NCBI RefSeq assembly: GCF_007754425.1
Contig: NZ_CP037452.1
Span: 3,013,164-3,077,163 of the forward strand
Direction: 5' to 3'
From: Gimesia fumaroli
GTDB lineage: Bacteria; Planctomycetota; Planctomycetia; Planctomycetales; Planctomycetaceae
Length of the DNA stretch: 64,000 nt
The notes under the pieces are model-generated. The model was given only the letters and a program-made list of their open reading frames with translations, made no database searches and was not told the origin of the DNA. Position numbers and translations under genes: made by a program. Shown here one piece after another: positions 46,874 through 56,700 of the stretch. Numbering within the stretch: the first letter of the stretch is position 1; every line of letters begins with the position of its first letter.

Positions 46874-46991
46874 AGAAATCCTTTTCTTGAAGGGAGCAAC
46901 AGTTTCATTGCGCTAGATTAGCGTGAGAGTCATCGTCAGCCTGTAGTCTAACTTCTTTTCGAACCAGTTATATGAAACAGCATACACAGGA

Positions 46992-48620
46992 CTAAAGAAT
47001 CGCCCGGATTTTTTCCAGAAATTCTTTGTTCGTCGGAAATTTCTTGAGTGTACTGCTGAGTTGTTCCATTGCTTCAACAGGGCTGAGCGAAATCAGACTT
47101 CTGCGGAGCATGGTCACACCTTCGAGAACTTCGGGATCCAGAATTTTTTCTTCACGCCGGGTTCCGGAAAGAGTGATGTCAATCGCAGGAAAGATGCGGC
47201 GGTCGGAGAGTTCCCGGCTGAGCACCATTTCCATATTACCGGTCCCTTTGAATTCCTGGAAAATGACTTCGTCCATGCGGCTGCCTGTGTCAATCAGTGC
47301 CGTTCCCAGCACCGTCAGAGAGCCCCCTTCATCAAAGCGACGTGCGGTTCCAAACATCTTTTTGGGAATATCCATCGCTTTGACATCCAGACCACCACTC
47401 ATGGTACGTCCAGTGTTGCCAACCCATTTATTGAAGGCACGTGCGGTTCGCGTGATACTGTCCAGCAGGATGAAGGCATCTTCTCCCGCTTCGGCCAGGC
47501 GTTTACCACGTTCAAAAATGAGCTGGCTGGTACGAACATGGCTTTCGACGTCCCGGTCCATTGATGAGGAGATGACTTCGCCTTTGATTGAGCGTTCCAT
47601 TTCCGTGACTTCTTCCGGACGTTCATCGATCAATAACACCATCAGGCGAACTTCGGGATGGTTTTTACTGACTGCTTCCGCAATGTCCTGTAAGAGCATC
47701 GTTTTTCCTGTTCGAGGAGGCGCGACAACAAGTGCTCTTTGCCCTTTCCCGATCGGAGTGAGCAGATCCATGATGCGCATTGTGATGGGCATAGGACCTG
47801 TTTCGAGTTTGATCTGTTCGAAAGGGTTGATGGGAGTCAGTTCGTCGAAGGATTTAATCTCCATGTATTCTTCGATGGTGCGACCATCAATGGTTTCAAT
47901 GCTCTTGAGTCGTGGTCCCTGCCCTCTGGTTCCGGGGCCGACTTCTCCTCGAATTAAAATACCTTCGCGGAGATTGTGTTTTTCGATCAGGGAGCTGGAG
48001 ACAAACGCGTCTGAGTCCTGTGCTTTGTAATTTGATTTGGGATCTCGAATAAAGCCGTATGCTTTGGGGTGAAGTTCCAAGACCCCTTCAATGGTTCCGG
48101 AGATATTTTCATTGGCTGCGTTTGAAGTTGAACGCGGACGTCGAGATTGTGTTCGTCCGCCAGTCCCTCCAGAGCGAGAGCGGCCGCCTCCACCTCCGCC
48201 TCTGTTATTCGAGCGGCCTCGATTTCCACCGCCTCCCTGGCGTCCCTGATTTTGTCCCTGTGCGTTGTTGGTGCCGTCAGATTTTCTTCTGCGACGTCTT
48301 CTGCGTCGATTACCGCCTGTTTTTTCAGATCGGTCGCCATCAGTTTGTTCTGAGTTATTTTCGCCTACGGATTCAGCAGGATTGTCTGACATACTTACAG
48401 GTTCTCTTTCAGGTTCTGCTTCACTCTGAGATGAATGAGAGTTTTCGAATAGTTCGAGATTTTCTTCTGCTTTACGATGGTATTCGTCTTGCAGGGCATC
48501 CGATTCACTTTTTTCAAAAGTGTCTTCTGTTGTAGCGGGTTCCACTTTTTTGCGTGATTTCGTTGTTCTTCGACGTGTTGGTTTGGGTTTGTCAGAAGTT
48601 TCAGAACTTTTTGCAGCCAT
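46992..48620 (-). CDS. rho: Transcription termination factor Rho with an Arg/Gly-rich N-terminal extension
   Basis: A 542-residue Rho helicase that ends transcripts in an RNA-dependent, ATP-driven way. The conserved core starts near residue 165 (IEGVLELHPKAYGFIRDP, the RNA-binding cold-shock-like domain). The P loop is VVAPPRTGKTMLLQDIA, and the Walker B/Q-loop part is RLMVLLIDERPEEVTEM. The first 165 residues are an insertion-rich extension with a Glu/Asp-rich segment, then an Arg/Gly tract (NRRRRRRRRK, GGNRGRSNNRGGGGGG). Similar disordered Rho extensions occur in actinobacteria and Bacteroidota and increase RNA binding. The leader contains a nested hairpin. Confidence 0.96.
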   Translation of the reverse strand: MAAKSSETSDKPKPTRRRTTKSRKKVEPATTEDTFEKSESDALQDEYHRKAEENLELFENSHSSQSEAEPEREPVSMSDNPAESVGENNSEQTDGDRSEKTGGNRRRRRRRRKSDGTNNAQGQNQGRQGGGGNRGRSNNRGGGGGGRSRSGGTGGRTQSRRPRSTSNAANENISGTIEGVLELHPKAYGFIRDPKSNYKAQDSDAFVSSSLIEKHNLREGILIRGEVGPGTRGQGPRLKSIETIDGRTIEEYMEIKSFDELTPINPFEQIKLETGPMPITMRIMDLLTPIGKGQRALVVAPPRTGKTMLLQDIAEAVSKNHPEVRLMVLLIDERPEEVTEMERSIKGEVISSSMDRDVESHVRTSQLIFERGKRLAEAGEDAFILLDSITRTARAFNKWVGNTGRTMSGGLDVKAMDIPKKMFGTARRFDEGGSLTVLGTALIDTGSRMDEVIFQEFKGTGNMEMVLSRELSDRRIFPAIDITLSGTRREEKILDPEVLEGVTMLRRSLISLSPVEAMEQLSSTLKKFPTNKEFLEKIRAIL

Positions 48621-48708
48621 ACAGAAGCACCAGATGATTTAAAATAGTAACGAAAAAATTTGAGAAATAACTACGGCATGAACGTGTCACGAAGTGACCG
48701 ACCAAATG

Positions 48709-48757
48709 ATTCAAGCAGGGATCATTGTCAATACGGAGCCTGCAATGATACTTGAAT
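48709..48757 (-). promoter_or_regulatory. Nested hairpin in the rho leader
   Basis: On the minus strand, upstream of the rho ATG by about 90-140 bases, ATTCAAG pairs with CTTGAAT (outer stem). Inside it ATCATTG pairs with CAATGAT. An alternative inner pairing GCAGG with CCTGC excludes the first. Rho genes are known to be autoregulated in their leaders in some bacteria; here the function is inference from the folding and position. Confidence 0.5.
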
Positions 48758-49770
48758 GCTGCTGGCATACGTCTGAACGTGCCGATTCTTAATTCAGCGG
48801 AAATCTGACAAACGCCTGCGAATTGACGAAGGCTGCCTTAATCTCATGAAGAAAGATTTACACAGTGGAATAATGCGCCCGATCTTGGACTCGACCTTCG
48901 TGGCCTGCTTATCCCAGGGAATAGGACTATCGCTTATGAAAAATCAAAGAGAGTGAGCCCTGACATCGAGAACAATGCAAATCAAAAGCTTGTTGACGAA
49001 TGCCTCTTGTTGAGTGATCGCCTTGCCGAGATCCTTTCAGGCAAAAATTGTGTGGTCAAAAACTGATACTAGAAATTCAATCGTTTCAGATGAGTTCCGT
49101 CAACCGATAAATGGTTGCTAATGAGGAACTTTTAAATGTTTTCGTGAGCACACGGACTTAACTTTTTGAATCCAATTCCGAATAGTGGCTTGAGATAAAA
49201 AAGAGATCAGGCCCGAAAATAAACTCACGTTATTTTCATAAAAATTACAAGTCTTCCAGCAAGAAATCTGCCGTTAAACGAAGTTAAAAACCAGGAGCAG
49301 GTTCGATTGTTTGCAACTGGTTCAGATACTGGAATATCCTTCAGTGCACGCATGAAAGAGAAAAAACTTTCAAGCAATAAGCAACCCCCAAAGGTATTCA
49401 GGAGTAATGCTGTTGAGGAACTAATATCCCGCTGGAAACGACTCAACTTACTTTAAAGCCAACTTTGGTGAACCAGTGAAATTCGAATTCTGGTCTCTGG
49501 AAATAACGATCTCAAAAAGCGGGAGAGATCCTCAATTGAAAAACGGCTTACTAGAGATTGTTTAGTTTGTAGTGTTTATCAAAACCATCTCAGAGCGTCA
49601 ATACTAATCGTATTGCAAGCACGTTCTACTCACATAATAGCTTATCTCTGAACAAAGTCAATTGACTATCATAAATCTATCGGATGTTTTGTTCAGTCAG
49701 TGTATTCTATCTGAATTGAAATGGCGAGAATCATCAGAAATAGGTCTGTTTTCCCATTTCTGATCCTCAC

Positions 49771-49794
49771 TTAAGAGGAGAGAGACTCCCTTAA
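49771..49794 (-). terminator. Candidate hairpin after the M48 protease gene
   Basis: TTAAG-A-GGAG and CTCC-CTTAA form a stem with one bulge, directly after the stop codon of the protease gene on the minus strand. There is no T tract. Confidence 0.35.
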
Positions 49795-49796
49795 AA

Positions 49797-50645
49797 CTAT
49801 GGCTCTAAATTCGTCAGGGTTTCGGGAGAATAGGAGCGTTGAATCATCGCTTTGATGCGTTCGATTCGGTTTCCGGGGTCGGGATGCGTGCTGAAGATTT
49901 CCGGCTGACTGCCTGCACCCGCAGATCGTTTGAGGATCTTCATCACACCAATCATGGCATAAGGATCATAGCCAGCCAGAACCATAATTTCGACTCCCCA
50001 ACGATCAGATTCCAGTTCGTCGTTTCTGCTATATTTCATATTCACCATCGAGCCGATCATTTGCGCCATTTGCGCACTGCTGGCATCTCCTCCTGCGACA
50101 CCAGCGGCTCCGACTAACCCTTGAGTTAACTGTTGCTTTGCCATTTGTTGTGCCCCGTGCCGGGAAAGGACATGACCGATTTCATGCCCCAGTACACCTG
50201 CCAGTTGCCCTTCTGTTTCAAGCTGTTCATAGAGTGCAGCGGTAATGAAAATCTGGCCCCCCGGTAATGCAAACGCATTGATGACCTGGTTGTCGTTGAG
50301 CAGATGGAAATCAAAACGATAGGGATTCTGGCGGCCCTGTTTTTTTAAGGCGTTATTTAGACTCTCCAGCAAACGATTTCCAACACGATCGACGTACGCC
50401 TGGGCTTGCTGGTCCGGGTGCTCACCATGATGCCGTTTGAGAATCGTGGGCATTGCCTTTAGCCCTAAGGCGATTTCCTGCTGTTCAGTCAAAGCGACCT
50501 GCTGAGACTCGCCCGTGATTTCATTGACGTCGGCCTTCATCAGATACGAAATGAACGAAAACAGAGCAATTCCAGCTGCGATGACCAGTCGCATTTTGAA
50601 TGAGGAATTTCGTGATCCGTGAGTCGTCCGAATATAGCGCGGCAT
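49797..50645 (-). CDS. M48-family metalloprotease, secreted or membrane-associated
   Basis: About 282 residues. ATG 50645 is preferred over the TTG three codons upstream. A signal anchor (MRLVIAAGIALFSFISYLM) is followed by the M48 peptidase domain. The zinc site is VLGHEIGHVLSRH (HEXXH), with the third ligand in the later ELESDRWGVEIM. NAFALPGGQIFI and STHPDPGNRIERI are typical family landmarks, placing it near the BepA/LoiP group of periplasmic M48 proteases. Such enzymes degrade misassembled outer membrane proteins. TPR repeats as in BepA are absent. Confidence 0.92.
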   Translation of the reverse strand: MPRYIRTTHGSRNSSFKMRLVIAAGIALFSFISYLMKADVNEITGESQQVALTEQQEIALGLKAMPTILKRHHGEHPDQQAQAYVDRVGNRLLESLNNALKKQGRQNPYRFDFHLLNDNQVINAFALPGGQIFITAALYEQLETEGQLAGVLGHEIGHVLSRHGAQQMAKQQLTQGLVGAAGVAGGDASSAQMAQMIGSMVNMKYSRNDELESDRWGVEIMVLAGYDPYAMIGVMKILKRSAGAGSQPEIFSTHPDPGNRIERIKAMIQRSYSPETLTNLEP

Positions 50646-50753
50646 GATTATCAAATCCCAAGGAAACTAAATAGACCGTGGTTTATCAGAAATCATAGCA
50701 GCTTCTTTCACGAAGACACCTGGTATTTTTTTCGGATTTTAAACTCCGTCATT

Positions 50754-53700
50754 TCACTTTCGACTGAAGGTACGCGGCTGTTCATTCAGGCTTTGAATAA
50801 ATTTCCAGATCGCATGGAACTGCTGATGGGCATCGCCTTCCAGAATGGCAGAGATTTTTGTGGTTTTCCCATCGGCAGACAGCTTGGGCATTTTGGTTGC
50901 GATATCAAATCGTGGCGGATCCAGCACGAAGCGGTGATAGTAATCGTCGTGCAGTCGTTCTTTGATATGCACGAAATTGATCCCCAGTGCAATTTTGGTT
51001 TTATCATCGCCTAAGGGAAGTTCGTCGCCGACGCCGTGACATTGGCGACAATCGAGTGCATTTTTCCTGGTGAGTTGATTTCCCAGCGTCACCATCTGTG
51101 GTGAGTCAGCACTTTTTGCTTGAGAGGATTTTCGAACGCGAGTTGCGACGATTCCATGTTCGGCTGCCATCCCTGATGCCAGGTAAACGGCATGAGCCGG
51201 AAAGTGCGGCATTCTCGATTTGAGCCAGGGACGCGGTCGCCAGGAGACCTCTCCTGCGATAAATGATTTTGACCAGTTCGATTTCAATTTTTCGCCCGCC
51301 CAGGTCAAACTGGGAAGCGCTTCGGGGAGCAATCCGGAATCCCCTTCTTCGACCATGATCATCCCGCGCGGGCTTTGTGCGGTATCTCGACTGTGACAGG
51401 CGGCACAATTTAATTGACGCATCCAACGTTCAGAAACTTCCGGAGGACTGAGACGCGCCAGGGAATCGGTTTGTGTCTTCAAAGTTGCCTTGATTGCCGC
51501 TTGTTGTTGCTGCGAAAGTTCAAATTGAGGGACTTGCGAGTTCTGTTCGCGCAGCTCTGACAGGCAGCCATTGGAAAGCGATTGAACGACGAAAGGAATA
51601 CGCCTGGGAGACACGACGGCTTGTGATGTGCCCGACAGCGTTCCATGACAGTTGACACAACCCAGGGTCTCGTAATAGAGCTTGTGCCCCCGTTTGGCAG
51701 AACCGTCTGGCAGCAGCATGGCGTTTGGGATCTTTCCCTTTGAACTGTCAATGAGATAAAGCGACAGCGCGAGCGCTTCCTGCTGCGTTAATTTGAAGTC
51801 GGGCATCCGACTCCACTGATTGTGCTGGTGTGGTGTCCGCAGAAACCGGGTTAATTGCGAAGGGCTGAACTTTCTCTTGATGCGTGCTAATGAGTGCCGC
51901 TGGTATTCGTCCTCTTCGGGAGAGACAAACTGATGATGACAGTTAATACATCCCAGCAGTTCATAATTTTGTGCCCCGGATTCAATCAGGGAATCGATGT
52001 CTGATGAAAGCGAACTCTCAGGATTGGCTGAATCTGAGAACGCTGGTTTTCGTGCTTGCGAAACAAACCAGGCGGTCAGATCGGCCGCCTGTTGTTTTGC
52101 TAATTTGGAATTGGGGTCGCCGAGCAGAGCCGGCATGTTTGAGTGTTCGCGCAGACTGTGTGGATTCAAGAGCCAGTGAAACAGCCAGCGTTTGCTGACC
52201 CGGTTGCCAATATTCACGAGGTCTGGGGCCGATTGATTCAAATCCGGCATCGCAGTTGTCGGGAAGCGTTGCATTGTTCCCTGAGCGTCAGAAATGACGA
52301 ATCGGTCAATTTCATTTGGTAGTGAGTGGCAGGCAAGACATTTATAGTGCGCGATTAATTCTCGTCCCTGACGCAATTGCTGCATCTTGACGAGTTGCCG
52401 ATGATTGCTCATATGACTTAAGACACTGGGAAGAACGGGTTCGGCGGCAAAGTGATCACCGCTCCACAGCAAACGAAGTTTCGCATTTCCGTCTGCTTTG
52501 CTCTGGTAGGTTAATTGGATCTGGTTGAAGCCCTTGTTGAGGGTGACGACAACTGGGGCCTGCTTTGAAAAATCATCACTCTCAATATTCAAAATCGGTT
52601 GCTGATTGATTTTTAAGCCGGCGGTTCCGAATCCTTCCAGGCTGATCTGGTAGCGTCCCGTCAGGGGCACGCGAAGATAGCTTTCCGCGCTTGCGGAAAA
52701 TGGGCCCGGCTTTAGAAACGGGGTCGGTGCCTCAGAATCCGATACGGACAAAGCGATCATTCTGCCGGCTCGGGCGTCGGTGGTGGGAGGATTCGGCGGC
52801 GCTTTTTGGCTGAATGTCCAGAGGACACCCGGCTTCAACTGTTGCTGTTGAGCGGTTGTAAGTAACTCTTTGGTCTGACGACGGGTTAAGATATCCGAGT
52901 CCATCTTTTGCGATGAGACCGAGTTGATTGTGTGGTAGTAGGTCTGTTTTACCTCCGCGCCTGTCTGGGAAGTCAGATGGTACGTGATGCCCATCTGCAT
53001 GACCGGTTTGACACTGGCAAGTTCCAGGAAGACAGTCCGCTGATCTGGCAGGAGGGTGGCGGAGAGAACTTCTACTTCGTCACGTCCTTCCGTCTGGGGA
53101 GACGAAACTTTAAATTCCGGCGAACCGTATTTTTCCGACCAGAGATAATTCCATTGTTCAATCGCGTAGTGATCCGGATTTTCAGCCGCAGTTCGTTCCA
53201 GTGGGTTGGTGAATGTGAGCGCGATTCCGTTCTGCATGGTTTTGACGGCAATGGGAAAGTCAATCGGCTTACCCGTATAACGAACGCGCTGCAGACAACC
53301 ATCCTGAACCGCGTTGGTGACCCAGCCTTTCAGGCCGCTGACATAAAGTTGACCATCGGCGGGACTGAACCGTCCCCGCATGATTCCCGATTCAAATTCC
53401 AAAGGTAGCGTGAGTGTGCCGCCCTGTGATTGGCCGTGAATGACTTCGCGCAGTGTGAGTAGAATTTTGCTCTGGCCGTAAGAAAGGTGTAAGAGCTGCC
53501 CTTTGAGCGGTCCCCAGTTTTCGCTGGTCGCCCAGACCTGTCCGCCGCTGGAATTGTCCTGCAATCGAGGGATCCAGCATAACGGGGGATCGTAACCCAG
53601 CGGGCGATTTGTTGTGATTTTTGGTCCGCCATACCCGTAATATCCGCCCGGTTTGACTTCCGCAATGTTAGAAGCGGGAGTCCAGGTTCCCTCCTGAGGA

Positions 53701-56700
53701 GAGGCGGTGATGATATTTCCCGGGCCCATGCCCATGCCGTTCGGATTGCGGAAACCGGAGGCGATGACGTTGAGTTTTTTGCCATCACGGGTAATTTGCA
53801 CGACCCCTTTTTGGGCGTGCATGAGATAGAAATTGCCAAAGGAATCAGTTTCGAGGCACGTCACGTAATCATGTCCGCCGACCGAAGTCGGAATCATGTT
53901 ATTGAAACATTCGTAAAAATCGGCTTCTCCATCCTGGTTTTGATCGTGCAGAATTGTGATCTGGTCACGTCCCAGTACATGGATCTGATTGTCAACTACT
54001 TTGAGTCCCAATGGTTGAAACAGTCCTGTGGCAAACCGTTTCCATTTCAATTGCTGCAGGTCATCGTCGACTCCGGAGACCAGCCAGACATCGCCGTGGA
54101 CAGTGGAAACGGCCAGATTTCCGTTTTCGAGAAAGTCATGCCCACTGATAAAAAACAGAGCTTTAAACGGGTTTTGGTGGGGAATGGTGATGGTATCAAC
54201 GACATACGCCGACGGTTCTTTTCCCAGTGTCCCTTTTGTGGTGAGCGTTTCTTTCCAATGCGGAGGGCCGGGAATCAGAAGCGGTTGTAAAGATTTGGTA
54301 AAGGCAGGCTGATTGGGAGCGACCGGTTTCACAATTTTTGCAGGACCGGTTTGATAATAAATCGTAAACACGCGGGTGACGTTTCGAGGGGGAATGACAA
54401 AGGCCGCTGTTGGCTTTTGTTTATTGCTGTTGTCGATGGTGGCGCGAATCGCATCCCAACCGGTGGTGCCGATGAAGAAGGACTTGTTTTTCTTGGTTGC
54501 CTGAAAGACTTGGGGTTGGTTCGCCAATGGTTGAACTTGTTGTGCATCGGCAATATGCAGTTTCAAGGTCTGGTCACCCGGGCCGATTTCAAATGTACGC
54601 GTGAAATAAGCATGGTCCTTAGATTTGAGGAACCAGGGAGATTCATACACGGTCGTCTCACCGATGCGATATTCCAGAGTGACGCGATTTTGCTGCACGT
54701 GCGATCCGAGGAACTGGCAGGGCTGTCTTTGATCCCAGCCGGGCCCTTCCTGTGTTGAAAAAAGCATGTTCCCGATGGGGGAAGGCGCTTTGATCAGACC
54801 GAAGCGTTCGGGGGAGGGTTTCAGAAAGCCGTCCGTCCAGAGGCCGCGTACTTTGCAGTGCTGTGTGTCGTAGCAGATTGTGCCTTCTTCATGCTCGCCG
54901 ACGCGAATTGAAAGCCCTTTTTTTACTGGCCCGGTGGGAAGCGGTATGGTGCAGGCGAGCCACTTGCCGATGTCGGTTTGCTGCCAGCGATTATCATCGG
55001 TGGCGCTGACCGGCTGAGAAAAACCGACCGACTCCTTACCCCAGTGATCTTTTTTTTTAGTATCGGCGGCAGGCTTCTGAGAGACAGACGTTTTGCTCAG
55101 AATCGGAACCGGTTTGCCGGAAACTAATTCTGGTGTCTGGTTCGTCTTTGTCAATTCATTAAACGGGAACAGATATAGAGACTGACCATCGGTTTTCATG
55201 GGGGCTGTCGGCAGCATGGTAAAGTCGCGCTGGCCTTTGGAAAGACGGACGTCGTCAATCAGTCCGTCGGAGCCGATCCGATTTTCGACTAAGCCACCAA
55301 TGCGGATCTTTCCCGAAAGGGCACCGGTTGATTTTCTTGTGGGAAGTGCGGAATCAAGTTCCTGCTTTCCATCGACGAACAGACGCAGGCGATTCGGTTC
55401 CAGAATCATGCCGACATAATGCCATTTCTGATCGCAAATATCGATTTTGGTTTTATATTCGCCCCCCTGCCCTGGCAGGTAAACGCTGAAGTAGCCGCTG
55501 CGCGCATAAGAATACATTTCCCAGTGCGCTGGTGACGATTTTTCTTCCGATGCCAGAAACACATTAAAGCCGTTTTTTTGATTCAGCTTGACCCAGCAGT
55601 CAGCACTCAGTGGGAGCGGCTGTGATTCCGGTTTGGATGCGATCAGGACGGTGCCGGTATTCGTATTCAGTGCCTTGCCCCATTTTCCGGGGACAAGAAT
55701 GGCCGTTTGTTTTTTGCTGCCGGGCGCGGGTTCAGGCCGTTCGAATTCGTGAATCGGGCGCTGCGCTGCCCAGGCGGTGGCGCGGCGTAAGATTTCACAG
55801 GCTTCAAACGTGTCATAGGTTTTTTCGCTGTGCCCCAGTAACGTCTGAAAGATTCGCCCATTTCCATAGTGGTAGGTCCAGGCCAGCGGCTCATTTTTTT
55901 TCGTGACTTTCGAGTTTGCGGAGATTAAAGGTTCCACGGGCTCTGTCCCGTCCTGTCGGAAGTAGAGTTCATCGGTGACGGGAAACGTTTTCAGGTTATG
56001 AGTCAGTGGATGTGTGTCATCGGTGACCTGGACTTCGAACTTTCCAAAAGCATCGTGACCACTTTTGGCGTCTCCTTTTCCGTGATGATTCCAGACGCGG
56101 CGCACAATTTTACGATATTCGGGCCAGTCGGACTCCCCTGCTTTGGGAAGTGAAAAATGAAAGGCCCCATTGGCGAAGTGAATCAGAACCAGACCACCGC
56201 CGTTTTGGAGATAATTCATGAAGGCGGTGCGGGATGCTTGACTCAAAGGAGTGCCGTCGTGCCAGTTGGCATAGTTCTGCACGATGACTTGATAATCACT
56301 CAGTCTCTTTTTCGAGAGGTCTTCAATATCATTCGACACGTCGACTTTGATCCGCGGATCTTTTTCCAGCAGCTCTTTGATGACCGGCGTTGTTTTTTTC
56401 CAGTTGTGCCAGGCATGAGCTTCGTTGCCGGCGAACATGAGCACGCGAATGGGACGGTTGTCCACTATCGCCGGTTCGGTACCTTTGATGCCGGCGAGTG
56501 CTGTTGTGATTTCCGCATGAGTGTAATAGCGGGCCTGCACGCCGGTTTCAGGGACCTCGACGTTGGCAGTCCAGGCGATGGCGTTCAGGATGAATTTTCG
56601 AAAGGCGTCATTTTGCCAGTTATCGTAATAGTGTCCGCAGGTGGTGCCGAACCCACGGCCTCCGTTCTGGCGTTCCTTAGCCCAGGCGACAACATTCCCG

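Larger units (their letters stand above)
48621..49796. other. 1.2-kb region without a confident gene between rho and the M48 protease
   Basis: AT-rich sequence without a convincing gene on either strand. It contains the rho leader with its nested hairpin (48709-48757). One open stretch of about 75 codons (about 48841-49066, plus strand) has no good start but reads somewhat protein-like (DLGLDLRGLLIPGNRTIAY), a possible decayed gene. A 73-codon minus-strand frame at 49225-49446 is not supported by composition or ribosome binding site. Confidence 0.5.

Noticed and set aside
47026..48030. 334-codon open frame antisense to rho
   Set aside because: Ser/Arg/Pro-rich translation without domain wording, fully inside the conserved rho reading frame on the other strand.
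48703..48731. TTGACA as a -35 element in the rho leader (minus strand)
   Set aside because: No acceptable -10 hexamer lies 16-18 bases downstream, and the bases are part of the hairpin.
49225..49446. 73-codon minus-strand frame in the rho-M48 gap
   Set aside because: Only weak purine content before the start, no recognisable motif and composition like non-coding sequence.
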